Origin: Peribacillus kribbensis DSM 17871
Lineage (GTDB): Bacteria > Bacillota > Bacilli > Bacillales > DSM-1321
Direction of reading: 5' to 3'
DNA: 64,000 nt
NCBI RefSeq assembly: GCF_000430765.1
Contig: NZ_KE387242.1
Location: 1 to 64,000 of the forward strand
This document shows positions 28,538-38,500 of this stretch, piece after piece (within the stretch, counting starts at the first letter, position 1; each line of letters opens with the position of its first letter). Position numbers and translations under genes: made by a program. The notes beneath the pieces were generated by a model, which made no database searches, was not told the DNA's origin, and saw only the letters and a program-made list of their open reading frames with translations.

Positions 28538-28873
28538 ATGGCGAAAGAATCCATACAGGCTGGAGTTTCATGTATTGTCATGAATGAAAAGGATAATGTG
28601 GCAACATTACTCCGTGACACTGCCGAAGGGGAGCAGATTACGTACAACCTAGAAAATCGGGAATATACCGTCACACTCCAGGAGCCTATCAAATTCGGCC
28701 ACAAGATTGCAGTCGCGGTGATTCCTGCGGGAGAGCCAGTCATTAAATACGGTGAATCCATTGGAGCAGCAACCAGAACGATTGCAGCCGGCGAACACGT
28801 TCATGTCCATAATATAGAAGGAATCCGCGGCCGCGGAGACCGGATACTGGAAAATGGAGGGAATGAAAATTGA
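28538..28873 (+). CDS. UxaA-type sugar acid dehydratase, small (SAF) subunit
   Basis: 111 residues from ATG 28538 (AAAAGGGG upstream). It corresponds to the N-terminal SAF domain of altronate/galactarate dehydratase (UxaA family): KFGHKIAVAVIPAGEPVIKY, TRTIAAGEHVHVHNIEG. The C-terminal catalytic part is the next gene, overlapping by 4 nt, so the enzyme is split into two subunits. In this neighbourhood the likely reaction is dehydration of L-fuconate to 2-keto-3-deoxy-L-fuconate. Confidence 0.85.
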   Translation: MAKESIQAGVSCIVMNEKDNVATLLRDTAEGEQITYNLENREYTVTLQEPIKFGHKIAVAVIPAGEPVIKYGESIGAATRTIAAGEHVHVHNIEGIRGRGDRILENGGNEN

Positions 28874-30033
28874 CAACGATAAAAGGCTATCTCAGGCCCA
28901 ATGGCAAAGTGGGAATCCGGAATCATGTGTTATTGATGCCGACGGTTGTATGTGCCAACCAGGTGGTGAACAGGATTGAGCAGCAGGTACCCGGCACTGT
29001 CGCGATTCCCCACCAGCATGGTTGCAGCCAGGTAGGCGATGATAAAATCAGGACCCACAAAGTCCTGGCAGGGATGGGGAAGAATCCAAATGTCGGGGCC
29101 GTACTGATCGTCAGTCTCGGCTGTGAAGTCATTAATGCCCAGGAAATCATGAATGAAATTATCGAGGAAACAGGGAAGCCGGTCATATGGCTTGATATCC
29201 AGAACGAAGGCGGTTCGGTGAAAACCATTCAAAAAGGGATTGAAGCTGCCCGTTCTTTAGTGAATGAAGCAGACAAAGCTCAAAGGCAGGATGTACCTTT
29301 AAAAGAACTCATCGCGGGTGTGAAGTGCGGCGGTTCGGATGCGACTTCCGGACTATGCTCCAATCCGGCGCTGGGCAGGTCCTCTGATCTGATCATTAAG
29401 GCAGGCGGAAGTATTTTAATGGGTGAGACCACTGAAATTATTGGGGCAGAACACTTAGTTGCCGAAAAAGCGATATCTGATGATGTGCGCAGCCAGCTGT
29501 ATAGGTGTGTGGAGCGATTTGAAAAGGAAATCGAGCGCCTGGGAGTCGATATGCGCGGAGGAAATCCAAGCCCGGGCAACATTGAAGGCGGCCTTTCAAG
29601 TATAGAGGAAAAATCATTAGGATGCATAAGCAAGGCAGGTACCTCACCACTTCAGGGAGTGGTTGAATATGCTGAGGAGATTCCCGGCAAAGGATATTAT
29701 TTCATGGATTCACCGGGGAATGATATCGAATGTGTATCAGGAATGGCAGCAGCGGGTGTTCAACTGGTCTGCTTTACAACCGGCCGCGGGACCCCGACAG
29801 GCAATCCGATTGTACCTGTGCTGAAAATCACGGGAAACGAGTTCACAGCCAAACGGATGAATGACAATATCGATGTGGATACAAGCGGTGTACTTCTCGG
29901 CAAGGAAACACTGGACGAAGCAGGAAAAAAGATTTTTGATGAGATTGTCAAAACGGTAAACGGACAATTGACCAAGGCAGAGATCCTTGGGCACCAGGAA
30001 TTCAGCATTAATCGGATCGGTATTAGTTTGTAA
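28870..30033 (+). CDS. UxaA-type sugar acid dehydratase, large subunit
   Basis: 387 residues matching the C-terminal catalytic domain of altronate/galactarate dehydratases, which are iron-dependent: NVGAVLIVSLGCE, VKCGGSDATSGLCSNPALG, MGETTEIIGAEH, FTTGRGTPTGNPIVPV. The TTG start (28870) overlaps the small-subunit stop, and GGAGGG lies 8 nt upstream. No enolase-superfamily L-fuconate dehydratase is present in the window, so this enzyme probably fills that step. Altronate, galactonate or another sugar acid remains possible. Confidence 0.85.
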   Translation: MTTIKGYLRPNGKVGIRNHVLLMPTVVCANQVVNRIEQQVPGTVAIPHQHGCSQVGDDKIRTHKVLAGMGKNPNVGAVLIVSLGCEVINAQEIMNEIIEETGKPVIWLDIQNEGGSVKTIQKGIEAARSLVNEADKAQRQDVPLKELIAGVKCGGSDATSGLCSNPALGRSSDLIIKAGGSILMGETTEIIGAEHLVAEKAISDDVRSQLYRCVERFEKEIERLGVDMRGGNPSPGNIEGGLSSIEEKSLGCISKAGTSPLQGVVEYAEEIPGKGYYFMDSPGNDIECVSGMAAAGVQLVCFTTGRGTPTGNPIVPVLKITGNEFTAKRMNDNIDVDTSGVLLGKETLDEAGKKIFDEIVKTVNGQLTKAEILGHQEFSINRIGISL

Positions 30034-30057
30034 TTTAAAAGAAAAGGACGTGATCAC

Positions 30058-30831
30058 ATGCGGTTGGCCGGCAAAATCTCTTTGATTACTGGTGCAGGCT
30101 CAGGCATTGGAAGGAGCACAGCCCTCCGTTTTGCCGAGGAAGGTGCCGTTGTCATTGTAAATGATGTACACGAAGAAAATGGTAATCAGACTGTAAAGGA
30201 AATCACCGGGCGTGATGGGGAAGCGATTTTTATCCAAGGAGATGTAACAGACCCGGCTGATGTACAGAAAATGATTGAGAAGGCCATCGGCGCTTATGGC
30301 CGGATTGATGTTCTTTTTAATAATGCTGGAATCAGCAATGTGGGGGCTTTACATGAGGTGGAGCCGGATGTGTGGGACAAAATCATGAGTGTCAATGTAA
30401 AAGGAGTCTACCTTCCTAGTAAATACGCGCTTCCTTATATGATGGAGAAGAAAAGCGGGACGATTATTAATATGTCATCCTGTGCCGCTGAAATGGGGCT
30501 TGCCAAGCGTGCAGCGTATTCGACGACCAAAGGGGCGGTCCTTTCCCTGACCAAAGCGATGCAGGTGGATTATGCCCCTTTCAATATCCGGGTTAACGCT
30601 CTTTTGCCGGGGACCATTTTTACTCCATTTGTAGAAAAATATTTGAAGTCTTCCTATGACAATCCAGAGGAAGCGATTGCAGGAATTAAAACCCGCCAGC
30701 TCAGCGGTGAGCTTGGCAGGCCGGAGGATGTGGCCGCTGCCGCCATTTTCCTGGCTTCAGACGAATCCAGATTCATGATGGGATCGCCGCTTTACATTGA
30801 CGGCGGTGTCGTATTTGGCAAAAATGCATAG
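30058..30831 (+). CDS. SDR-family dehydrogenase 2 (L-fucose pathway)
   Basis: 257 residues with TGAGSGIG, NNAG, catalytic YSTTK and the C-terminal YIDGGVVFG. VIVNDVHEE after beta-2 suggests NAD(H). It lies between the dehydratase and the FAH-type hydrolase, the position expected for 2-keto-3-deoxy-L-fuconate 4-dehydrogenase, which makes the 2,4-diketo acid cleaved by the next enzyme. The roles of the two SDRs could be reversed. Confidence 0.8.
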   Translation: MRLAGKISLITGAGSGIGRSTALRFAEEGAVVIVNDVHEENGNQTVKEITGRDGEAIFIQGDVTDPADVQKMIEKAIGAYGRIDVLFNNAGISNVGALHEVEPDVWDKIMSVNVKGVYLPSKYALPYMMEKKSGTIINMSSCAAEMGLAKRAAYSTTKGAVLSLTKAMQVDYAPFNIRVNALLPGTIFTPFVEKYLKSSYDNPEEAIAGIKTRQLSGELGRPEDVAAAAIFLASDESRFMMGSPLYIDGGVVFGKNA

Positions 30832-30850
30832 GGAGGTTCAGTATTAAACT

Positions 30851-31750
30851 ATGAAACTATTAACAATGATGAAAAATAAGAAGCCGAGCCTTGGAATAAA
30901 AACAGAGCTGGGGATTGTGGATGCTGCTGCCCTGCTGGCGGCCGTGAGCGGGCACTCGATTCCTGCCGATCTCATGGACATCATAGAGGGCGGACCGCAG
31001 GTGCTTGAAGCCTTAACAGAATTCCTGCAGGAGCAGGACCCAAATATCCAGCAATATTTAGTCAGTGAAAACGAACTGGAATGGGGCCCTTGTATAACAG
31101 AGCCAAAGAAAATCATCTGCGTCGGGCTAAATTACCGGAGGCATGCTGATGAAACAAATGCCCCTTATCCAGAGGTTCCCATTCTATTTAACAAATTCCA
31201 TAATACGATCACAGCAAATAAACGGGATATTGCTGTCCCAAAAGTAACGGATAAGCTGGATTATGAGGTCGAACTAGGGATTGTCATCGGCAAGAGCGCC
31301 AAATATGTATCCAAAGAAGACGCCCTTGAATATGTCTTTGGATATTGCACTGTCAATGATTTATCTGCAAGGGATTTACAGATGAGGACCCATCAATGGC
31401 TGCTTGGGAAAAGCTGTGATGACTTCAGTCCGGTGGGGCCATATCTGGTAACTGCAGAAGAAGTGGGTGACCCCCAGAATCTGAAGATCAAAACCCTCGT
31501 AAATGGGGAGGTTAGACAGAATTCAAACACGTCGGATATGATTTTTAGCTGTGCAGAGATTGTGAGCTACATATCCCATCATATGACGTTAGTACCTGGG
31601 GACCTGATATTAACCGGGACTCCTGAAGGCGTCGTCTTAGGGATGCCCGAAGAGCAGCAAATTTACCTAAAACCGGGCGATGTGGTGACTGTTGAAGTAG
31701 AAAAGCTGGGTGCCTTAACCAACCAATTCGTGGAGGATAACAAATCTTAG
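30851..31750 (+). CDS. FAH-family hydrolase (candidate 2,4-diketo-3-deoxy-L-fuconate hydrolase)
   Basis: 299 residues. The C-terminal fumarylacetoacetate hydrolase fold (about 85-295) has LNYRRHADE, metal ligands in DYEVELGIVIG, and NDLSARDLQ with KSCDDFSPVGPYLVT. In the oxidative L-fucose route this family splits 2,4-diketo-3-deoxy-L-fuconate into pyruvate and L-lactate. AGGGAGG precedes the ATG. The product L-lactate is the substrate of the Lut enzymes encoded at 8.5-11.4 kb. Confidence 0.82.
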   Translation: MKLLTMMKNKKPSLGIKTELGIVDAAALLAAVSGHSIPADLMDIIEGGPQVLEALTEFLQEQDPNIQQYLVSENELEWGPCITEPKKIICVGLNYRRHADETNAPYPEVPILFNKFHNTITANKRDIAVPKVTDKLDYEVELGIVIGKSAKYVSKEDALEYVFGYCTVNDLSARDLQMRTHQWLLGKSCDDFSPVGPYLVTAEEVGDPQNLKIKTLVNGEVRQNSNTSDMIFSCAEIVSYISHHMTLVPGDLILTGTPEGVVLGMPEEQQIYLKPGDVVTVEVEKLGALTNQFVEDNKS

Positions 31751-31764
31751 AAAAGGAGATTTCT

Positions 31765-32193
31765 ATGTTAAAAGGAATTCCTTCCATCCTTTCGCCTGAA
31801 TTAATGAAGATTCTGATGGAAATGGGCCATGGCGATGAGCTGGTTCTGGCAGACGGGAATTTTCCTGCCTCCAGTTGTGCAAAGAGATTGATCAGAGCTG
31901 ATGGACACGACATCCCTGAATTACTCCATGCCATCCTGACATTCCTCCCCCTCGACCAATATGTCAAGAAACCGGCGGCTTTAATGGAGGTTGTACCGGG
32001 GGATCCGGAGAAACCAGATATCTGGGGAACCTATAGCTCCATTATGGAAGTTCACCATGAAGGGTTCCGCGGTTTTGAAATGGTAGAGAGGTTTGCTTTT
32101 TATGACCGGGCCAGGAATGCATACGCCGTCATAGCTTCCAGTGAAAAATCGCTGTATGCCAATATCATTCTAAAAAAAGGGGTCGTTCGATAG
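31765..32193 (+). CDS. fucU: L-fucose mutarotase FucU
   Basis: 142 residues of the RbsD/FucU family. The order MLKGIPSILSPEL, MGHGDELVLADGNFPA (with the catalytic His), RADGHDIPELL, RFAFYDRA and a C-terminal NIILKKGV is that of FucU rather than RbsD. It interconverts alpha- and beta-L-fucose. AAAGGAG precedes the ATG 14 nt after the FAH gene. It is the best single marker that the surrounding pathway handles L-fucose (or L-galactose). Confidence 0.92.
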   Translation: MLKGIPSILSPELMKILMEMGHGDELVLADGNFPASSCAKRLIRADGHDIPELLHAILTFLPLDQYVKKPAALMEVVPGDPEKPDIWGTYSSIMEVHHEGFRGFEMVERFAFYDRARNAYAVIASSEKSLYANIILKKGVVR

Positions 32194-32330
32194 AAGCACT
32201 ATAGGTTTTATTATCATCTTCCTGTATAAATGGTCCTCTTCTATCACTTTTTTGTAGGCGTTCTCTTCTTCAGACTGACTATAATGACGAGGAAACAAGT
32301 TTCCAAATAGTAAAGCTGGGAGGAATAAAG

Positions 32331-34019
32331 TTGAGGATAAAAATCCTATCAAGTATCATGTCGGCAGGTTTGGCAATTCCCCTTCTTTTTACTTCGCAAT
32401 TTGGGGTAAGCGCACAGGAGAGGGTTCTTAAAGAGATTACACTTTCGGCAGATAAAACAGCCGTCAACCTGGATGGCACGACAAAGCTGCAGCTAACCGG
32501 AGTTTATAGTGATGGCAGCACTGAAAACCTCTCGGGTTCTGATGTCCAGTACACCATAAGCAACCCTAATGTACTTGCATCCGTCCAGAAAACAGACGAA
32601 GGTGCAATCGTAAGGGCAGGAACGATTACAGATGGTGAAGCGGCGGTGACTGCTACGGTCCATACTGAGAGTGGTGAAACAAAAACCGCAAGTATTCCAA
32701 TAAAGGTCAATCTGGCTCCTGATCGTCCGTTTATTCACAACTACCACGAAACGCTGACGATGAAAATGTTCATGGCCGATAATAATGGCACGGTTTTTAG
32801 GACATTTGAGCAGGGTCTTGAAACGATTAAAAAAGTCGATCGGCTAACAAGAGGAATACCGAAAATCATCTATCTGGTAGGCTGGCAGTACAACGGGCAT
32901 GATACCGGCTATCCTGCCTGGGATGTGGTGAATCCGAACTTGAAGCGTGAACAGGACCCATCCGCCGCCGACAGCCTGAAATGGCTAATGAAAGAAGCAT
33001 ATAAATATAACACGACAGTCAGCCTGCATATCAATATGCTGGATATCCGGGAAACAAGCCCATTATGGCAGACGTATTTAGAGAATGACCTGATCGCAAA
33101 AAATGCTGATGGCAAACTTGTTAAATACAAATGGGGCTATCCCATCAGCTATACGCGGGAGTGGGAAACAGGATTTGCACAGAAAAGGATAGACGGTCTC
33201 TTGGACATGCTGCCAATCGAAAAGGCAGGGACCATCCATATCGATGCCTTCCACCAGTATATTCCCGGTCTGCCTGTAGGGCCGATAAGTCCTGGTCATG
33301 GCGTCTCAATGGATCAGGATATCGAGACCCAGAAAAAAATCATCCGGTATTGGCGGGACCACGGAGTGGATGTCACTTCTGAAATGGATGCAGGCTACAG
33401 AAAAGACCCGCTCATGGGACTCCAGCCTCTGGCATGGCATTTTGGCAGAAAAGGATTAAACGGAGTAAAGATCGATCAATTGAAGGTTCCTGCTTCTCTT
33501 TATGTCGGCGGTGACGGCGGCGATTCCCGCTACGGGCAAAGCATGCTTGGAGAAAATATTATCAAAGCCGACCCAGAAACACTGACTGGATTCCAGACAG
33601 ATTTTGCTACCAAAACACTTCCTTGGCAGTACCTAAACCAGCTTAAAAGACTGTCTGATTTAAACGGGGTTGTTACCTTTGAAAATAATGTGAAAAGCTG
33701 GAATGAAAATGGGAAATTGATGATTAAACAGGATGACAGAACGATAAGGGATGGTAATGATCTATTTGTCCCCGCACTTTGGAATCAAGATAAATACATG
33801 GAAATCATCGCTTTTAGCAAGGATGGCTTCGAAAACAAAACGTGGAAGCTTCCGGAAGGTTGGAAGGATGTGAAGAAGGTGGACATTTATTCTGTCGGGT
33901 TAGATGGTTTAACCTTGCTCAAAAAGAACCAGAAAATTTCCGATGGTGAAATGACCTTTTCCCTGGATAAAGAGCAGACCATTTCCATATTTCCGCATAA
34001 CGCTAATTTAAATAAATAG
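32331..34019 (+). CDS. Secreted GH101-like glycosidase with N-terminal Ig-like domain
   Basis: 562 residues from a TTG start (GGGAGGA upstream). A Sec signal peptide (about 1-28, cut after VSA) is followed by a bacterial Ig-like domain (about 33-125) and a (beta/alpha)8-type domain resembling endo-alpha-N-acetylgalactosaminidases (GH101). Candidate catalytic residues are the Asp of TIHIDAFH and the Glu of DVTSEMD. True GH101 enzymes are much longer and release the Gal-GalNAc disaccharide from mucin O-glycans. This is a short relative, so the substrate is uncertain. The gene follows fucU by 137 nt on the same strand and is probably in the same operon. Confidence 0.7.
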   Translation: MRIKILSSIMSAGLAIPLLFTSQFGVSAQERVLKEITLSADKTAVNLDGTTKLQLTGVYSDGSTENLSGSDVQYTISNPNVLASVQKTDEGAIVRAGTITDGEAAVTATVHTESGETKTASIPIKVNLAPDRPFIHNYHETLTMKMFMADNNGTVFRTFEQGLETIKKVDRLTRGIPKIIYLVGWQYNGHDTGYPAWDVVNPNLKREQDPSAADSLKWLMKEAYKYNTTVSLHINMLDIRETSPLWQTYLENDLIAKNADGKLVKYKWGYPISYTREWETGFAQKRIDGLLDMLPIEKAGTIHIDAFHQYIPGLPVGPISPGHGVSMDQDIETQKKIIRYWRDHGVDVTSEMDAGYRKDPLMGLQPLAWHFGRKGLNGVKIDQLKVPASLYVGGDGGDSRYGQSMLGENIIKADPETLTGFQTDFATKTLPWQYLNQLKRLSDLNGVVTFENNVKSWNENGKLMIKQDDRTIRDGNDLFVPALWNQDKYMEIIAFSKDGFENKTWKLPEGWKDVKKVDIYSVGLDGLTLLKKNQKISDGEMTFSLDKEQTISIFPHNANLNK

Positions 34020-34047
34020 AAGTGTAAGTTAAAGGGAGGAGAATACC

Positions 34048-35376
34048 ATGTCAAAGATCACCTTTTTAGGAGCAGGAAGTACGGTATTTGCAAAAAATGT
34101 ATTAGGCGACTGCATGCTTGTTCCCGCTTTAGAGGGATTTGAATTCGCGCTGTTTGATATCGACGAGCAGCGCCTCAGAGATTCAGAGACCATGCTGAAA
34201 AACCTGAAAAGAAGCTTAAACAAAAATATAACCATAAAGGCTTACTTGAATCGAAAAGACGCCCTTACAAATGCCAAGTATGTCTTCAATGCCATCCAGG
34301 TAGGAGGATATAAGCCAAGTACAGTTATAGATTTCGAAATTCCCAAGAAATACGGCCTGCGTCAGACCATCGCGGATACGGTGGGGATAGGAGGGATTTT
34401 CCGGAACCTGAGGACCATACCGGTTATGATCGATTTTGCCAGGGACATGGAAGAAGTGTGCCCTAATGCCCTGTTCTTGAATTATACCAACCCGATGGCG
34501 GTCTTGACGGGAGTCATGAATCGATTCACCGCCATTAAGACGGTGGGATTATGTCATAGTGTACAGGTGTGTACAAGGGATCTTTTTAAAACGCTGGGTA
34601 TGGATCCGGAAGGCGTGCAGGAGAAGATTGCAGGGATTAATCATATGGCGTGGCTATTGGAAGTGAAAAGGAATGGTCTAGACCTCTATCCCGAGATCAA
34701 ACAAAGAGCGCGTGAAAAACAAAGAACCAAGCATCATGATATGGTCCGGTTCGAATTAATGGATAAATTCGGCTTCTATGTAACCGAATCCTCAGAGCAT
34801 AATGCCGAATATCATCCCTATTTTATTAAATCCAGGTATCCGGAACTCATTGAGAATTACAATATTCCTCTTGATGAGTATCCGCGCCGCTGCGAAAAGC
34901 AGATCCAGGAATGGGACGCCATGAGGGATGACCTAGTTCATAATATCTCCTTAGATCATGTGCGATCTAAAGAATACGGATCGAGAATTATTGAGGCGAT
35001 CGAGACGGATGTTCCATTTAAATTTGGAGGAAATGTGTTAAATACAGGCAGATTAATCAGCAATCTTCCTGAAAAAGCCTGTGTAGAGGTGCCATGCATT
35101 GCAGATCGCAGTGGGATCACCCCAACGTATGTCGGTGACCTGCCGGAGCAGCTGGCGGCCTTGAACCGTACCAATATTAACACACAGCTGCTGACAATCG
35201 AGGCTGCGATGAGCCGGAAAAAGGAATATATCTATCAAGCTGCACTCCTTGATCCTCATACGGCATCTGAGCTTTCCATCGATGCGATCATCTCATTATG
35301 CGATGACTTAATCGCAGCGCATGGAGACTGGCTGCCGAAGTTTGCAAGCAGTGATACATTTGCAATATCTAATTAA
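34048..35376 (+). CDS. melA: NAD- and Mn-dependent alpha-galactosidase, GH4 (MelA-like)
   Basis: 442 residues. An N-terminal Rossmann fold (ITFLGAGSTVFAKNVLGD) binds NAD, NYTNPM follows, and Cys169-His170 in GLCHSVQ form the metal site typical of GH4. It lacks a signal peptide and so is cytoplasmic. GH4 alpha-galactosidases hydrolyse by a redox elimination mechanism, unlike GH36, so the locus has two mechanistically different alpha-galactosidases. AAGGGAGG precedes the ATG. It is the last gene before a strong hairpin. Confidence 0.9.
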   Translation: MSKITFLGAGSTVFAKNVLGDCMLVPALEGFEFALFDIDEQRLRDSETMLKNLKRSLNKNITIKAYLNRKDALTNAKYVFNAIQVGGYKPSTVIDFEIPKKYGLRQTIADTVGIGGIFRNLRTIPVMIDFARDMEEVCPNALFLNYTNPMAVLTGVMNRFTAIKTVGLCHSVQVCTRDLFKTLGMDPEGVQEKIAGINHMAWLLEVKRNGLDLYPEIKQRAREKQRTKHHDMVRFELMDKFGFYVTESSEHNAEYHPYFIKSRYPELIENYNIPLDEYPRRCEKQIQEWDAMRDDLVHNISLDHVRSKEYGSRIIEAIETDVPFKFGGNVLNTGRLISNLPEKACVEVPCIADRSGITPTYVGDLPEQLAALNRTNINTQLLTIEAAMSRKKEYIYQAALLDPHTASELSIDAIISLCDDLIAAHGDWLPKFASSDTFAISN

Positions 35377-35381
35377 TATGA

Positions 35382-35410
35382 ACGGCCTGCCAGCCTTCCT
35401 GGCAGGCCGT
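35382..35410 (+). terminator. Hairpin at the end of the fucose/galactoside operon
   Basis: A perfect 12-bp GC-rich stem, ACGGCCTGCCAG with CTGGCAGGCCGT, followed by TTTACGTT, 5 nt past the melA stop. The weak T run suggests a terminator or an mRNA-stabilising 3' end. Confidence 0.7.
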
Positions 35411-35492
35411 TTACGTTAACTCATCACCAAATGGGATGAGAGAAATGAGCGCCTTTAGTATAGATATGTATCATATTTTTAAGATTTTACCC

Positions 35493-35521
35493 GTGATACA
35501 CTTTATTCGTAAGCGTTTTCA
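35493..35521 (+). promoter_or_regulatory. Promoter element plus cre box before the GH95-like gene
   Basis: GTGATACACTTT (35493-35504) repeats the extended -10 region seen at 21409-21420. Immediately after it, 35508-35521 read on the minus strand gives TGAAAACGCTTACG, a near-perfect cre box at about +1. The two sugar transcripts thus appear to share promoter design and CcpA repression. Confidence 0.6.
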
Positions 35522-35599
35522 TACCATTTCATCAAAGGAGGATTTGGAACCAGCTTTATTCATGATGAGGAAATTTGAAAATGTTTGGAGGGGAAGCAG

Positions 35600-38500
35600 A
35601 TGAAATCCAAAACAGGGAAACGGATGCGGAATATACTGACGGCTACTGTCATTGCTGCCAGTTTCACTAGTTTTACAACAGGCAGCTATCCTGTTCACGC
35701 GAAAGACTTATCAAGCGTTAAACCGCCCCGGGCCGTTATTGAACATTTAAAAACGGATGATTGGACTGAGATTCAAAAAATACTGACCAATTACTATGGC
35801 TCCCTGACCACTCCGTTAAAAATTGCAGATGTCAGCCAAGGAAACTATACGAAGGGGCAATTGCTGGGCAACGGTGATATTGGTGTCATCGCAGCGGGTG
35901 TATCCACCACTTCCCAGCAATTCTACTTCGGAAAAAATGATCTTTGGGGTACCACCCATGGAGAAGCAAGCCGAATCAGAGATCAGGCAGGCATATTGTC
36001 CGGCGGGGGTCTGGATATCTGGCCCACAACTGCAGCTGGCAGCAAGGCAGGTTCTGTTTTTAACATGAAGCAGGATCTCTTAAACGCTGAGGTCAATACG
36101 GATATCCAGCTTAAGGATAATCAGGGTGAAGATGCCACCGTCCAAATGAAATCATGGACGGCTGACACTGCGAATGTGTTTGTCACAGAGATTTCGAATA
36201 CCGGCTCCAATGATATAACACTTAATACAAAACTATGGGTACCTGCCAAAGCCTACCCCGGAAATGGGGCCGATCAGATGGAGGATGCACAAAAGACCTA
36301 TCCATACTCAGGCGGCATTAATACGGAGGGAGAAAACCCCGTCCTCTGGACAACAAGGGACACGGAATCGGGAGTGGACGGGAATACCTCTAATTACCGG
36401 TCGAGACTTGCGACAGCCACAACAGTAGTGGGAGCTGAACTGACCAATACCAAAGAGAAGGTTGAAGCAAATGATTATTATGACCATTACAGCAAGAAAT
36501 ATCAGGATTCTCTTGGACAGGCTGGAGATTTTACGGTCAAGCCGGGTTCAAAAGTATATGTGGTTTCCAACTTTGTGAGCAGCAGCGGAGCTTTTGATAA
36601 AATCAGCAGCGTCTCTAAGGTGCAGAGTGAAGCTGTAAAGGGGCTTTCCGAATATCAGTCGGAAGAAGCCATTGCCAAGCTGAAAAAGGAGCACCGTGAC
36701 TGGTGGAAATCGTATTGGCTGAGAAGCTATGTGCAATTTAATGACCCGAAAATAAATGAATATTACTATGGCTCGCTTTATATTCTTGGAAGCTCAAACC
36801 GTCCAGCCAGCTCAAATGGAAAGGTAAATCCGCAAAATCTTCCGGCACCGATGTATGGATCGTGGATCCCAGCAGACAACATGGGATGGGGCGGCCGTTA
36901 TTTCTTGAATTATAATCAGCAGGCCCATTACTATGCTGCAGGCACCACAAACAGGATTGATACTGCCATTCCATATAATAGGGTCATCGCCTACGACCTT
37001 CCATGGTCCAAAAATAATGCGGCAGCACAGGGCTTTGAAGGCGCTGTGCATATAAGATCTACCACTCCATTCGATCTCATGGCCAATGAGCAGCCGCAGC
37101 TTATTGAAAAGGCTCCTCAAAAAACGTATGGATTTAATTCTGGTTCTACAGACCAAAAGTCAAACGGCATGTTCGCTGCTGTTCCGATGGTTTTCTATTA
37201 TGAATATACGCTGGATAAGGCCTATTTAAAAAATGTCCTATATCCATATCTCAAGGAATTGATGACATTCTATAGCGACTATGTTGTTAAAACCGATGAT
37301 GGGAACGGCCAGTATCATTATTCCGTACTTGGATCCTCCATCCATGAGGGAGATTCGGCAGACATAAATTCTTCTTTGGATATTGGAGCCATCAAATATC
37401 TCTCTAAACTTCTGCAGACATATGCAGGAGAAATGGGAGAAGACAAGGCTAATATTGAGCGCTGGAAGGATCTTTCTGAACATACGGCCTATCCTGAAGC
37501 CATGCTTCCTAAGGGGAAATTCGATGCAAAGAACAATTCGAATTTTGTTCCAACACTGATTGCTTCTGACTATCAGTCTCCGAATCAGGCGCATGTCGAC
37601 ATGATTGAACCTGGCGACCAGCCGGTAGAGTTGGAGGGCGTTGTATTCCCATTTGAAAATGAACAAATGCTTGATGGGGATAAGGAGATTTTGCAAAAGG
37701 TACGGAATACACTCGAGTATATGAATGCATGGGGTGAAAAAAGCTTCTCCGGCTGGAGCAGCCAGAATAACGGCTTCCCTAAGGTGTACCAGATTATGGC
37801 GAGATCAGGCTGGCCTGCGGCAGATTTACTTGATAAATTTAAGGCAGTCCTAGCGGCAAAAGTCCGTCCTAGCAATCTCACCTATTATGGCAACGGGGGT
37901 GCACTAGAAACCATTGCAGGGATGGAAGGTTTAAACTCGATGCTGATCCAGAGCAGCACCACTCCAAGCATACCAAGCATGATCTGGGCTTTCCCGAACT
38001 GGGATATGAACAAGGATATCCGTTTTGAAAAGCTTGGTGCCAAAGGGAACGTAGAGGTTTCCAGTGAATATGACGCAGACACAAAAACGGTTCCATACGT
38101 TGATTTAACCAGCAAGCGCAACGGGAAAATCGCTCTCGTGAATCCTTGGGAAACAGGCACCCCAACCATCCTGGTTGTTAATGATGATAATACGATGGGT
38201 GATAGGGTCCAATATAACCTAAAAGGCGGGAAAATTGTTTTTAATGCAAAGAAAAATACACGCTACATGGTTTTAAACGATGGGAATGGGAAAGTCAAAC
38301 AGGTTTCAGGGATTGAGTTTGACAAGTCTTCTTCCACTCTCATTTATAATGGAACGAACGGAACAGACTCCATGACCGTCACGGCATCGGTCACTGGCAA
38401 CCCGGAGGATACCGTGACCTGGCAGTCTTCCGATGAAAGTGTGGTCCGCGTCAGCGGTAAAGGGAATACCGTCACGCTCAAGGCGGCAGGCACAGGCAGT

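Noticed and set aside
26879-32193. L-rhamnose rather than L-fucose pathway
   Set aside because: The same enzyme families serve oxidative L-rhamnose breakdown, but the mutarotase is FucU-type and not RhaM-type, and a GH95-like enzyme rather than a rhamnosidase is nearby. It remains a weaker alternative.
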